From a candidate division Hyd24-12 bacterium UBA6080 (lineage in GTDB: Bacteria; Fermentibacterota; Fermentibacteria; Fermentibacterales; JCC-6): 34,528 nucleotides of DNA. The notes beneath the pieces are model-generated. The model was not told the DNA's origin. It saw only the letters and a list, made by a program, of their open reading frames with translations, and made no database searches. Position 1 is the first letter of the stretch. Each line of letters opens with the position of its first letter. Position numbers and translations under genes: made by a program. The stretch lies in the NCBI GenBank assembly GCA_002436025.1, contig DIXM01000006.1:1-34528 (forward strand). The letters run 5' to 3'. Shown here piece by piece: positions 7,544 to 14,574 of this stretch.

Positions 7544-7869
7544 TCCTCTTCCTCCTCTTCCCCAAAGGATGCTGAAGGACCTTCGTCCCCCGTCTTCAGG
7601 GTGAGGTGGCGCAGGGATCTCTCGTTGATCCTGAGCATCTTGTCCAGGGCGTCAATGGTCTGCGACGCGCCGTCCCAACGGAAGAACGTGTAGATGCCCT
7701 CGGTCTGTTTCTTGATGGGGTAAGCGAGCTGTCTGCGTCCCCAGACATCGATGCCCTTGTACTCTGAGCTGCTTCCCCTGATGATTTCGACAACCCTGCC
7801 GTTTTCGGTTTCCTGTTCCGATTCGGACAGGCTGGGCGCCCAGATGACCACGGTTTCGTAACTGCGCAA
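7540..7869 (-). CDS. rpsF: 30S ribosomal protein S6 (TTG start)
   Basis: Small-subunit platform protein that binds 16S rRNA with S18. The family normally begins with a short Met-x-x-YETV strand. The frame extends upstream to 7905, but the matching residue here is the TTG at 7869, giving (M)RSYETVVIWAPSL. GGAGG lies 8 bases before that TTG, so I place the start there (109 aa). WGRRQLAYPIKKQTEGIYTFFRW is the S6 core. The protein ends in GEEEEEE, a genome-encoded poly-glutamate tail; in E. coli similar glutamates are partly added after translation by RimK. It is the first gene of an eleven-gene minus-strand operon. Confidence 0.94.
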   Translation of the reverse strand: MRSYETVVIWAPSLSESEQETENGRVVEIIRGSSSEYKGIDVWGRRQLAYPIKKQTEGIYTFFRWDGASQTIDALDKMLRINERSLRHLTLKTGDEGPSASFGEEEEEE

Positions 7870-7938
7870 GCTTGAAGCCTCCTTCCGGCCACAATTGGGA
7901 AACAAACACCGGCCCGGAAGAAGGCTTGAACAATCGGA

Positions 7939-7969
7939 TGTTCAGGTGCCGCCCCCGGACCGGTGAACA
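7939..7969 (-). promoter_or_regulatory. Candidate S6:S18-binding leader hairpin upstream of rpsF
   Basis: Read on the minus strand, TGTTCA (7969-7964) pairs with TGAACA (7944-7939), with CCGG directly after the first arm and a possible inner GGT/ACC stem. The described S6:S18 autoregulatory element is a hairpin with a conserved CCG in a bulge in rpsF leaders. The location, in the roughly 150-base leader of rpsF, and the CCG next to the stem fit; the fold was done by eye. Confidence 0.4.
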
Positions 7970-8029
7970 ACATCACAACAGTGTTTTCACTTCGGCTCCA
8001 CCACATGGATGGAGCAGGCAGCAGCCCCG

Positions 8030-8057
8030 AGTATGCACAAAAAGAAGCAAAGGTCAA
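8030..8057 (-). promoter_or_regulatory. Predicted promoter of the rpsF operon
   Basis: On the minus strand, TTGACC (8057-8052) is separated by 16 bases from CATACT (8035-8030), a good match to a sigma-70-type -35/-10 pair. Transcription would begin near 8023, leaving a leader of about 150 bases before the rpsF TTG start. It lies just downstream of the terminator of the C25 peptidase gene, so the operon appears independently driven. Confidence 0.55.
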
Positions 8058-8074
8058 GGCCCGCTCAACTATAG

Positions 8075-8104
8075 GGAAGGGGGGCGCAGAAGCGCCCCCC
8101 TTCC
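8075..8104 (-). terminator. Strong hairpin terminator after the C25 peptidase gene
   Basis: A perfect 13-bp stem (arms 8075-8087 and 8092-8104, loop AGAA) lies 16 bases beyond the peptidase stop on the minus strand. The stem is GC-rich but the following U-tract is weak. It separates the peptidase from the rpsF promoter. Confidence 0.75.
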
Positions 8105-8120
8105 GGAAAGACCCGCAGTG

Positions 8121-10403
8121 CTACTTCAGGACCATCACCTGTGTGGAGACGGTTCCAGCCGGGCTTTCAAGCCTGACGAAGTAGACGCCGTTGGCGAAGC
8201 CCGATGCGTTCCAGCTCACCGAGTGGGAACCGGGGGCAAGTTCGCCCGAGTGGAGAGTGTCTACCTGGCGGCCCGCAACGTCGTATACAGCGATGCTGGC
8301 GACGCCCGCGGAAGGCAGGTTGAAGCTCACCACGGCGGTGGTGCTTACCGGGTTGGGGCTTGCGGAAAGAGCGTAGGCAGAGGCGGGAATGCCCGAGCTT
8401 GTCTCTTCGGAAACCCCTACCCCCCCGATGGTGGCGGTTATCGGGTTGTAGTTGTGCATTCTGGCGCCGGTGTAGAGCATTGGGGTGCCACTGGGGATCG
8501 TCACCGAGAACGTGGCAATGCCCGAGGCGTTGGTGAGGGCGGTTTCGTGGAAGGTCATCTCATGAGCGGTTCCGTCGATGCCATCGGAGAGGGAGGCCAG
8601 AGCGCCGGAAACGGGAGTTCCGTTGCATGTGACGGTGACGGAGATGGTTTGCGCGCCGGTGTTGAAATTCGCGGGAGCGGCGATGGCCAGGGGCTGGGGG
8701 TTGGCAGCGTCGTTGGTGAATATCTCCATGGCGGGGTCGCCGAACCACAGGTACATCTTCGCGTTGGTCTCACCAAGGCTGCCGTGGATGCTCATGGTGA
8801 CCACCGTTGCGTCGTTGATGGCTTCAGCGACGTTGAAGACACCATCGTCGTAAAGCTTGATGTAGATCTGCTTCATATAGTCGTGGTTGGGAATGGTGTA
8901 GCTGGGGTCGTTGGCGCCAAGGTGGCCGCTGGAGCCGCCCACCGCCCACTGGAAGCTCTCGGAAAGGCACTCGCCATCCTGGTAGCGGCCGCACAGACAG
9001 GCAATGGTGAACACCGGAGGCATGTAGGTGTTGGTCAGAGCGTCGATATTGGTTTTGGTCCAGGTGCCGGGAGCGCTCCAGCTCCAGTTCGTTACATCAC
9101 CATGTCCACGGTACCCGACGGTCCCGATACCCGTGTTGAACCATGTGGAAACCTGGGCATTTGTGCCGCCCTCGGGAGGGTAGATCTTGAAAAAGGTCAT
9201 GTCGCACAGGCCGTAGTCGTATGCCGCTATCTGATTGCAGCAAAGAGTGTACTTATCGGGATACTGCTCCTGGTGTGCGGCCAGGACCGTGGTGCTGGGG
9301 ATGATGCCAGTGGTGAGCCTGTCGTTGAAGTTGTACTGCAGGTAGCCGTCGATGATCTTGTCGACCTGGTGGCTGATCTGGGCGGATGTTCCGGTGAGGC
9401 GACCCACTGCGACTTCGGGCATGAGGTCGGTGCCCACGACGCAGGCGTACCAGTAGTCGCCGATGAAACCGCCGTAGCTGTAGCTGGGCATTTCGGTGTC
9501 GGTGCCGGCGATGAGGGCGAACCTGGTCGCCCCTGAATCGTAGTTGTCGGTGATGGCAGACTTGATCTGGGCGGATGTGGGGGCGGTGGCGAAGGTCTCG
9601 ACGGTGGTTTCGTAGCCGATGGACTGGTAGAACTGCACCAGTGGAAGAACCGCTTCGTAGTGGTTCTGGTGAACAAGGAAAATGTACTCTGCACCGACTG
9701 CGTCGACCGGAGCACCTGCTGCGGCCTTGAAGTCGGCGAAGTTAACGAGCTGCCTGGAAGCGGACTCGAGAAGCGTGGGGTTCACCGGATAGGCAAGAGC
9801 CTCTGCGTTCCCCTCGAAATCAACACTGACGCTTATGGATGTAGCGACCTGAAGCTCACCTGTGGCGGGGTTGTAACGGACGGGGTTTAGAAGAAGCCGG
9901 CCCGTGTTGAAGCCACCCCAGATGCCGTAGCTCTCGGCCTGGGCCCAGGTCGCGGGGAAGAAGGCGTCGGTTCCGTAGACCTGCTGGTCGATCCGGAAGC
10001 CGTCAGGGGGTGTCGGCATGTCGACAGCGGGGGTCTGGATGGGAAGAAGCGAGATGCCCTGGTAGGTTACGAAATCGACATCTGTGACAGTTACAACGGG
10101 CTCGGTGCCGAACGGAAGCGCAAAGAGCCTGGCGACCGAAGGGGTTTCGGGTGTGCCGACAGCGGTCTGGGCGAAAGCTTCGGGAAGCTCTACCCTGTCA
10201 AATGTTGAGCCACCGGCGGGATACTGATTGAGCCAGAAACCCGGAAGGGTGACTTCGGCCAGCATGTGCATGCCGTCTGACTGCTCGACCTGGAAAGCAG
10301 CGGCAGTGCCGGGATTGCCGCCAAAGCTCTGCCACTGGGCAAGGCCGGGGTAGCCGAACGCTGAGAATGCCGTTATCAGCGCGATGATGAAAACATGTTT
10401 CAA
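8121..10403 (-). CDS. Secreted C25 (gingipain-family) cysteine peptidase with C-terminal sorting/FlgD-like domain
   Basis: About 760 aa from a TTG start at 10403, chosen because AGAGGAG lies 5 bases upstream and because it gives a clean signal peptide (KHVFIIALITAFSAFG). The frame is open further, to 10505, without signal-like sequence. The peptidase core has IFLVHQNHYEAVLPLV, LIAGTDTEMPSYSYGG, GYRGHGD with the catalytic His near residue 434, and IACLCG with the likely nucleophile Cys near 469, followed by an Ig-like segment. The last 85 residues (SPNPVSTTAVVSFNLP, then VYDVAGR and NGVYFVRL) form a FlgD-like/type IX-style C-terminal module used for secretion or surface anchoring in FCB-group bacteria. 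It is monocistronic and ends at a strong terminator. Confidence 0.85.
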   Translation of the reverse strand: MKHVFIIALITAFSAFGYPGLAQWQSFGGNPGTAAAFQVEQSDGMHMLAEVTLPGFWLNQYPAGGSTFDRVELPEAFAQTAVGTPETPSVARLFALPFGTEPVVTVTDVDFVTYQGISLLPIQTPAVDMPTPPDGFRIDQQVYGTDAFFPATWAQAESYGIWGGFNTGRLLLNPVRYNPATGELQVATSISVSVDFEGNAEALAYPVNPTLLESASRQLVNFADFKAAAGAPVDAVGAEYIFLVHQNHYEAVLPLVQFYQSIGYETTVETFATAPTSAQIKSAITDNYDSGATRFALIAGTDTEMPSYSYGGFIGDYWYACVVGTDLMPEVAVGRLTGTSAQISHQVDKIIDGYLQYNFNDRLTTGIIPSTTVLAAHQEQYPDKYTLCCNQIAAYDYGLCDMTFFKIYPPEGGTNAQVSTWFNTGIGTVGYRGHGDVTNWSWSAPGTWTKTNIDALTNTYMPPVFTIACLCGRYQDGECLSESFQWAVGGSSGHLGANDPSYTIPNHDYMKQIYIKLYDDGVFNVAEAINDATVVTMSIHGSLGETNAKMYLWFGDPAMEIFTNDAANPQPLAIAAPANFNTGAQTISVTVTCNGTPVSGALASLSDGIDGTAHEMTFHETALTNASGIATFSVTIPSGTPMLYTGARMHNYNPITATIGGVGVSEETSSGIPASAYALSASPNPVSTTAVVSFNLPSAGVASIAVYDVAGRQVDTLHSGELAPGSHSVSWNASGFANGVYFVRLESPAGTVSTQVMVLK

Positions 10404-10536
10404 GGCAACTCCTCTCAATAAAGGAACAATTGTCAGGCTTTGGAAACCTGCTGTAGATACATGGCCCGCATCACAATTAGCATAATAGTCTTGCCAAGGT
10501 TCCATCTCGTGTCAAGTGCCTTAGGAACATGGTCAG

Positions 10537-10565
10537 TTGACCCAGCATCGAGGTCTGCAGATATT
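10537..10565 (+). promoter_or_regulatory. Predicted promoter of the outer-membrane barrel gene
   Basis: TTGACC (10537-10542), a 17-base spacer and GATATT (10560-10565) form a fair -35/-10 pair. A start near 10572 would leave a very short leader with AAAGGAG before the ATG at 10587. A perfect TTGACA also exists on the minus strand (10515-10510), but its nearest good -10, TATTAT, is 22 bases away, so the peptidase promoter is unresolved. Confidence 0.45.
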
Positions 10566-10586
10566 GGGCCTTCGAAAGGAGAAACA

Positions 10587-11285
10587 ATGCAAAAGCTTCT
10601 TGTTCCAGTAGTGGCTTTTCTGACAGCGGGTATTCTGTTTGCGGGTCCCCGGGTGGGCGCCCGGGCGGGATACTACGGAACCACCAACCCCTTCACCGGC
10701 CAGGAAACCGACGGCCCTGCACTGGGCGGGCAGCTCGTCCTTCCCCTCGCCGGAATCTTCGATCTGGAGTTCAGCGGAACCTACGCCTCGTCAAAGGCCG
10801 ACATCGTGATGTCAGACTTCCTTATCAACTATGTTAACGACACCTACGGAATCGACTTCAGCAACAACCCCGATGGCCTTCAGCAGTACCTTGAAAGCCA
10901 GTGGGGCTGGTCGGACCCCGGCATACTGAATCAGACCTACGAGGCAACCTACCACGATGTGGGGCTCGCGAGCGTTCTCAAACTGGGGGTTCCCCTGGCC
11001 GCATCCGTTCTGAAACCCTACGTGGGTGGCGGTGTCGGAGTGCACTTTACGGCCAGCGATGCCGACGCAATGCTCGCCGCATTCGAACAGCAGACCCAGG
11101 GTACGGTCACCATCGACCCCTACGACCACATTCACCCCTCACTGCTGGGAGTGGTGGGCCTGAGCATCCAGCCGCCGATGCTTCCCATCTCGTTCTTCGG
11201 CGAGTACAACTATTCAAAGCCCATGGGTGACGACGCCGGTGACCCGATCAATGCCTTCGCCGCCGGTGTGAACTTCGGATTCTAG
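10587..11285 (+). CDS. Outer-membrane beta-barrel protein (OmpW/OmpA-barrel-like)
   Basis: The 232-aa protein starts at the ATG at 10587, with AAAGGAG five bases upstream; upstream in-frame starts lack a ribosome site. A signal peptide (MQKLLVPVVAFLTAGILFAG) precedes a Gly/aromatic-rich body of alternating strands (GARAGYYGTTN, YVGGGVGVHF, ISFFGEYNYSKP). It ends in AAGVNFGF with a terminal Phe, the classic outer-membrane assembly signal. Predicted to sit in the outer membrane; the solute or function is unknown. It is divergent from the C25 peptidase gene, with which it may share regulation. Confidence 0.7.
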   Translation: MQKLLVPVVAFLTAGILFAGPRVGARAGYYGTTNPFTGQETDGPALGGQLVLPLAGIFDLEFSGTYASSKADIVMSDFLINYVNDTYGIDFSNNPDGLQQYLESQWGWSDPGILNQTYEATYHDVGLASVLKLGVPLAASVLKPYVGGGVGVHFTASDADAMLAAFEQQTQGTVTIDPYDHIHPSLLGVVGLSIQPPMLPISFFGEYNYSKPMGDDAGDPINAFAAGVNFGF

Positions 11286-11296
11286 TTCTGGTCCGT

Positions 11297-12103
11297 TCAG
11301 GTTCGGAAAGGGGCGTCTTTCTGACGCCCCTTTTCAATGCCTTCCCTGAGCGCAGCCCAGAGCCTCGGCGCAGACGCGCACATACCCCCTGAGGACAGGT
11401 TCCAGTCTCCGCCTTCATAGGCGCCGACGATACCCCCCGCCTCCCTCACGAGAAGCGCTCCCGCAGCCATGTCCCATGGCCGAAGGGTCTTCTCCCAGTA
11501 GGCGCCCAGCCTTCCGCAGGCTGTGTAGGCAAGGTCAAGCGCCGCCGAGCCCGATCTTCTTATACCCCGCGCAAAACCCAGGAAGTGCTCGAGCACTCCG
11601 AGATCGGTGTTTATGCTGCCGGGAGTTCTATTGTAAGGAAATCCCGTTGCCATGAGGGCATCGGAGAGGCTGGAGACCTCGAGGCAGCGTATCCGGCGTC
11701 CGTTGAGAAACGCCCCCTCACCCCTTATCGCAGTGAAGGATTCGGTTCGGACCGGGTCGAACGTGCAGCAGAACCGCGGTCCCGATTCATCCACAAAGGC
11801 CGCGCTGACGCAGAAGAACGGGAAATCGAATGCAAAATTGTTGGTGCCGTCAAGCGGGTCGGCAATCCAGAACGGGGGGTCGGGCAGGGGACCCGAAAAA
11901 CCCTCCTCCCCCACGAAGGGCACACCCGGCATCACCCCCCCGAGGGTTCGACACAGAAGCTCTTCAGAGGCGGTGTCTGCCTCGGTTAAAAGCTCCATGC
12001 CCGCCTTTGATGTCGGGACGACACCCGTGCGTCTGAAATCAAGAAGCAGGGCGCCGGCCTCGGAGCATACCAGAGCGAGCTGGTTCAGCAGTTTTTCATC
12101 CAT
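11297..12103 (-). CDS. Inositol-monophosphatase-family phosphatase
   Basis: Mg- and Li-sensitive phosphatase family (IMPase, CysQ, FBPase-like) of 268 aa. Motifs are VGEEG (64-68), WIADPLDGTNNFAF with the metal-binding DPLDGTNNF at 82-90, and a late PWDMAAGALLVREAGG that completes the active site. These identify the family; inositol-1-phosphate, histidinol phosphate, PAP and fructose bisphosphate are all possible substrates. The start at 12103 (MDEKLL) is the first residue matching family N-termini; the frame continues to 12313 with unrelated sequence. The last codons (GRQKDAPFRT) are encoded by the arms of a terminator hairpin shared with the convergent gene. Confidence 0.85.
   Translation of the reverse strand: MDEKLLNQLALVCSEAGALLLDFRRTGVVPTSKAGMELLTEADTASEELLCRTLGGVMPGVPFVGEEGFSGPLPDPPFWIADPLDGTNNFAFDFPFFCVSAAFVDESGPRFCCTFDPVRTESFTAIRGEGAFLNGRRIRCLEVSSLSDALMATGFPYNRTPGSINTDLGVLEHFLGFARGIRRSGSAALDLAYTACGRLGAYWEKTLRPWDMAAGALLVREAGGIVGAYEGGDWNLSSGGMCASAPRLWAALREGIEKGRQKDAPFRT
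11307..11333 (+). terminator. Terminator hairpin after the barrel-protein gene, inside the 3' end of the phosphatase gene
   Basis: An 11-bp perfect stem (arms 11307-11317 and 11323-11333, loop TTTCT) is followed by T/C-rich sequence on the plus strand. It lies 21 bases after the barrel-protein stop and entirely within the last codons of the convergent phosphatase gene, so it may stop transcription from both sides. Confidence 0.75.
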
Positions 12104-12196
12104 GACGGAAACATACCGCACAAAGCTCTCACAGCCCCGTCTTCGTATATTTGGTTCTGAAGAGAGGAAGCCGACCGGATCCGGTTGGCCACGGTA

Positions 12197-12997
12197 ATGA
12201 AGGTTCTGAGAAACAAGCTTGCATTGAACCTTGGGAGGGGTCTGGGCGTTCTTTTCATCGCCATGGGGGTAACCGTGGCGATCCTTTCCCTTGTTGTTAT
12301 CGAACCGTTCCACAGAACAATGCGCTACATGGACGAAAGCCTGCAGAGCGCCGAGGGGCTCGCCCGGAACGTGCTGTCCGGGGTGGAAAACTCATCCGGG
12401 ATCATCGGTGGTGTGTCGAATTCCCTTGAGGCAACAGCATCTGCCCTGGATCAACTGGTCAGCCTGCTGGGACAGACCGGAACCACTCTGGAGCGGATGA
12501 AACAGATCATGCCGGACCTGGCTGGTGATCTGAGAAGCATGTCACGAATAGCTGGAGCCATGCTTCCCGGAAACCGACTTATGGCAACCTCGGAAAAACT
12601 GGACACTCTGCACAACATGACCGGGGACCTTGAAGAGGTTATCGTTGTGCTCTCCTACAGGGTGATTTCCGTCAGGGAAAACCTTGATTCACTCACAACA
12701 GATGTGAACGCGCTGGAGGAGGACGCCGCCGGTCTCGAGGGTTCACTGAACAGGGCGAACGAATCACTCGCCAGGCTTGCGGGTTCGTTCAGCCCTTCGG
12801 GTGTTACAGCGGTGTTCCTGTGGGGATCCCTTCTCCTCGGGGCCCTGCTGATCCTGACCGGAGTGTTCCTTCTGCTGAAACTGGAGCAATCCGTCTCTTT
12901 TCAGGAAATGGACAGAGCGCATCCAGTGACAGTGGAACCCCTGAAACCCGCACGAGTAACAAAGGAAGAGGCGGATTTTGATGAACCCCGAAACTGA
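12197..12997 (+). CDS. Hypothetical two-helix membrane protein with extracytoplasmic coiled-coil region
   Basis: Not recognised. The product has an N-terminal membrane segment (LGVLFIAMGVTVAILSLVVI) and a heptad-like region of about 160 residues rich in Leu, Ser, Asp and Glu (VSNSLEATASALDQLVSLLG, LDSLTTDVNALEEDAAGLEG). A second membrane segment (AVFLWGSLLLGALLILTG) and a short charged cytoplasmic tail follow. The topology resembles sensors or scaffold proteins that span the membrane twice with a long coiled coil outside. The ATG at 12197 is chosen over a TTG at 12185; neither has a clear Shine-Dalgarno sequence. It is followed 15 bases later by the next hypothetical gene, so the two may form a unit. 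Confidence 0.6.
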   Translation: MKVLRNKLALNLGRGLGVLFIAMGVTVAILSLVVIEPFHRTMRYMDESLQSAEGLARNVLSGVENSSGIIGGVSNSLEATASALDQLVSLLGQTGTTLERMKQIMPDLAGDLRSMSRIAGAMLPGNRLMATSEKLDTLHNMTGDLEEVIVVLSYRVISVRENLDSLTTDVNALEEDAAGLEGSLNRANESLARLAGSFSPSGVTAVFLWGSLLLGALLILTGVFLLLKLEQSVSFQEMDRAHPVTVEPLKPARVTKEEADFDEPRN

Positions 12998-13012
12998 GGT
13001 ATATTATTGGAT

Positions 13013-13519
13013 ATGATAAGGATCTTTTTCTTCCTGCTTCTCTTCCCGATGTGGCTCCAGGCCGGAAGCGTGCCGCTTCTTGCGGATACGCTGGAGCTGT
13101 CCGTGGGGCAGTATCGCTACATCAGTTTCAGGGTCGACGAAGCCCAGGGCAGGGAAGCAACGATCTCGGGCACTATTCGAATAATCCCCGATACGGCCCG
13201 TGTCGAGTACATTCTTCTCACCTCCGATGGTTTCCAGAGATGGAGTTCAGGCATCGAGGCCGACACACTGGCTTTCCTGACAGCTTCTTCTGGAGATTTT
13301 CGGCTGGGCGTACCCGATTTCGGCGACCATGTCCTTCTCGTGAGCAACCGCGGCAACTTCCATCCCGTGAGTGTTTCCATAACGGCCGAACTCAGTTTTC
13401 TTGGTGAGGGGATCAGATACAACAATCTGCCCATGGCTTTCCAGCTCATGCTCGCCCTGCTCGCGGGCGGTGTCGTGATCGCTGCCGCTGCGCTTGCGGT
13501 TCGAAAGCTGAGAGAATAG
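13013..13519 (+). CDS. Hypothetical exported protein with C-terminal membrane anchor
   Basis: Not recognised. The 168-aa protein has a signal peptide (MIRIFFFLLLFPMWLQAG) and a beta-rich domain beginning with LADTLELSVGQYRYISFRVDE, which resembles emp24/GOLD- or PPC-like ligand-binding beta sandwiches only in general pattern. A C-terminal membrane helix (FQLMLALLAGGVVIAAAALAV) ends in a basic RKLRE tail. ATG at 13013 is used; a TTG at 13007 is also in frame. Predicted to hang outside the inner membrane, perhaps with the preceding coiled-coil protein. Confidence 0.6.
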   Translation: MIRIFFFLLLFPMWLQAGSVPLLADTLELSVGQYRYISFRVDEAQGREATISGTIRIIPDTARVEYILLTSDGFQRWSSGIEADTLAFLTASSGDFRLGVPDFGDHVLLVSNRGNFHPVSVSITAELSFLGEGIRYNNLPMAFQLMLALLAGGVVIAAAALAVRKLRE

Positions 13520-13575
13520 ATGAAAGACACTTCATCATTCCCGGATGCATGCCGATCATTCGGACGAGGTAACTG

Positions 13576-14022
13576 ATGCTTATATCAACGAGAAGCAGGT
13601 ATGGTCTCAGGGCGTTGGTCAGGCTGGCCGCCCTCGAGGGCGAATCACCCGTCTCACTGGCAAAGATCGCCGAGGACGAGAGCATACCCATCCGATACCT
13701 CGAGCAGATATTCATCAAGCTCCGGGACAAGGGGATCGTCAAGGGTCTTCGTGGTCCGGGAGGGGGCTACTCACTGGGAATGCCCTCTGACTCAATTTCG
13801 ATCATGTCCGTTGTGAGCCTTCTGGAAAATGACTTTCTCCCCACGAACTGCGTGCTTCCGGGTTTCGAGGATGAGCAGTGCGAGAGCAAGGACTGTGATC
13901 TTACGAAAAACTGCAGGACAAGACAGCTCTGGGCCAACCTGAGGGCTCTCACCGTCGATTATCTGAACAGGCATACCATCGCCGACCTCCTCTACGGCCG
14001 GCTTGAGAAACTGGAGGGATGA
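13576..14022 (+). CDS. Rrf2/IscR-family transcription regulator, Fe-S cluster type
   Basis: Winged-helix regulator of 148 aa. The N-terminal STRSRYGLRALVRLA, the HTH with SIPIRYLEQIFIKLRDKGIVKGLRGPGGGYSL, and Cys residues at 92, 102, 107 and 113 match Rrf2 proteins that bind an Fe-S cluster, such as IscR. It heads a three-gene unit with the IscU-like scaffold (start 4 bases after its stop) and the cysteine desulfurase, so it probably senses Fe-S status and controls this operon. The start is supported by GAGG seven bases upstream. Confidence 0.9.
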   Translation: MLISTRSRYGLRALVRLAALEGESPVSLAKIAEDESIPIRYLEQIFIKLRDKGIVKGLRGPGGGYSLGMPSDSISIMSVVSLLENDFLPTNCVLPGFEDEQCESKDCDLTKNCRTRQLWANLRALTVDYLNRHTIADLLYGRLEKLEG

Positions 14023-14025
14023 GCC

Positions 14026-14574
14026 GTGTGGAAGTACTCCGAAGTCCTTATGGACCATTTTATGAATCCAAGGAACGTTGGCACGCTCGAAAACCCTGAC
14101 GGCCATTCCGAGGTGGGGTCACCACAGTGTGGCGACGCCATGAACCTCGATATCGAGATAGACCAGGACGACCGCGTAAGCGACATCAAATTCCGCACTT
14201 TCGGGTGTGCCGGAGCCATAGCGAGCGCTTCAGCCCTCACGGAACTGGTAAAGGGGTTGCCGTTGGACGAGGCCCTCAAGGTTAAGAACAGCCAGATCGC
14301 AGAGTATCTGGGGGGAATGCCTCCCGAGAAGTATCACTGTTCAGTTATGGGCCAGCAGGCCCTGAAAGCTGCTGTCAAAGACTTCAGGGAGAAGAGCGGT
14401 CAGGTCCGGATTGCCGTTGACGAGATCATTTCTGGTTTTGCCGGGATCACTTTGCTCAAGGTCCACCCACACTGGATCCTTGTCCGGGACGGGAAATTCG
14501 AAACCGAGCGGCTTCAAAGCATGCTCGCCGAGAAGCTTGGGCGCCCGATCGAGATCAGAAAGGCCGCGGAATGA
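14026..14574 (+). CDS. iscU: IscU/NifU-type Fe-S cluster scaffold with extra C-terminal domain
   Basis: Assembles [2Fe-2S] or [4Fe-4S] clusters from the sulfur supplied by the desulfurase encoded next. The IscU core holds the three ligand cysteines, Cys35 in CGDAM with Asp37, Cys61 in FGCAGAIAS and Cys105 in YHCSVMGQQA. It starts with GTG. At 182 aa it is about 50 residues longer than IscU. The extension (from about 125, GQVRIAVDEIISGFAGITLL) contains no cysteine, so it is not the NifU C-terminal CxxC domain, and I do not recognise it. It overlaps iscS by 4 bases. Confidence 0.88.
   Translation: MWKYSEVLMDHFMNPRNVGTLENPDGHSEVGSPQCGDAMNLDIEIDQDDRVSDIKFRTFGCAGAIASASALTELVKGLPLDEALKVKNSQIAEYLGGMPPEKYHCSVMGQQALKAAVKDFREKSGQVRIAVDEIISGFAGITLLKVHPHWILVRDGKFETERLQSMLAEKLGRPIEIRKAAE

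Noticed and set aside
7872..9536. A 554-codon plus-strand open frame
   Set aside because: It is antisense to the C25 peptidase and the rpsF leader, is Gly/Val/Ala-rich with no domain, and crosses the strong terminator. The minus-strand peptidase has clear catalytic motifs and a ribosome site.
10482..10515. Minus-strand TTGACA and TATTAT as the peptidase promoter
   Set aside because: Spacer of 22 bases is too long for a sigma-70-type promoter; kept only as a remark.
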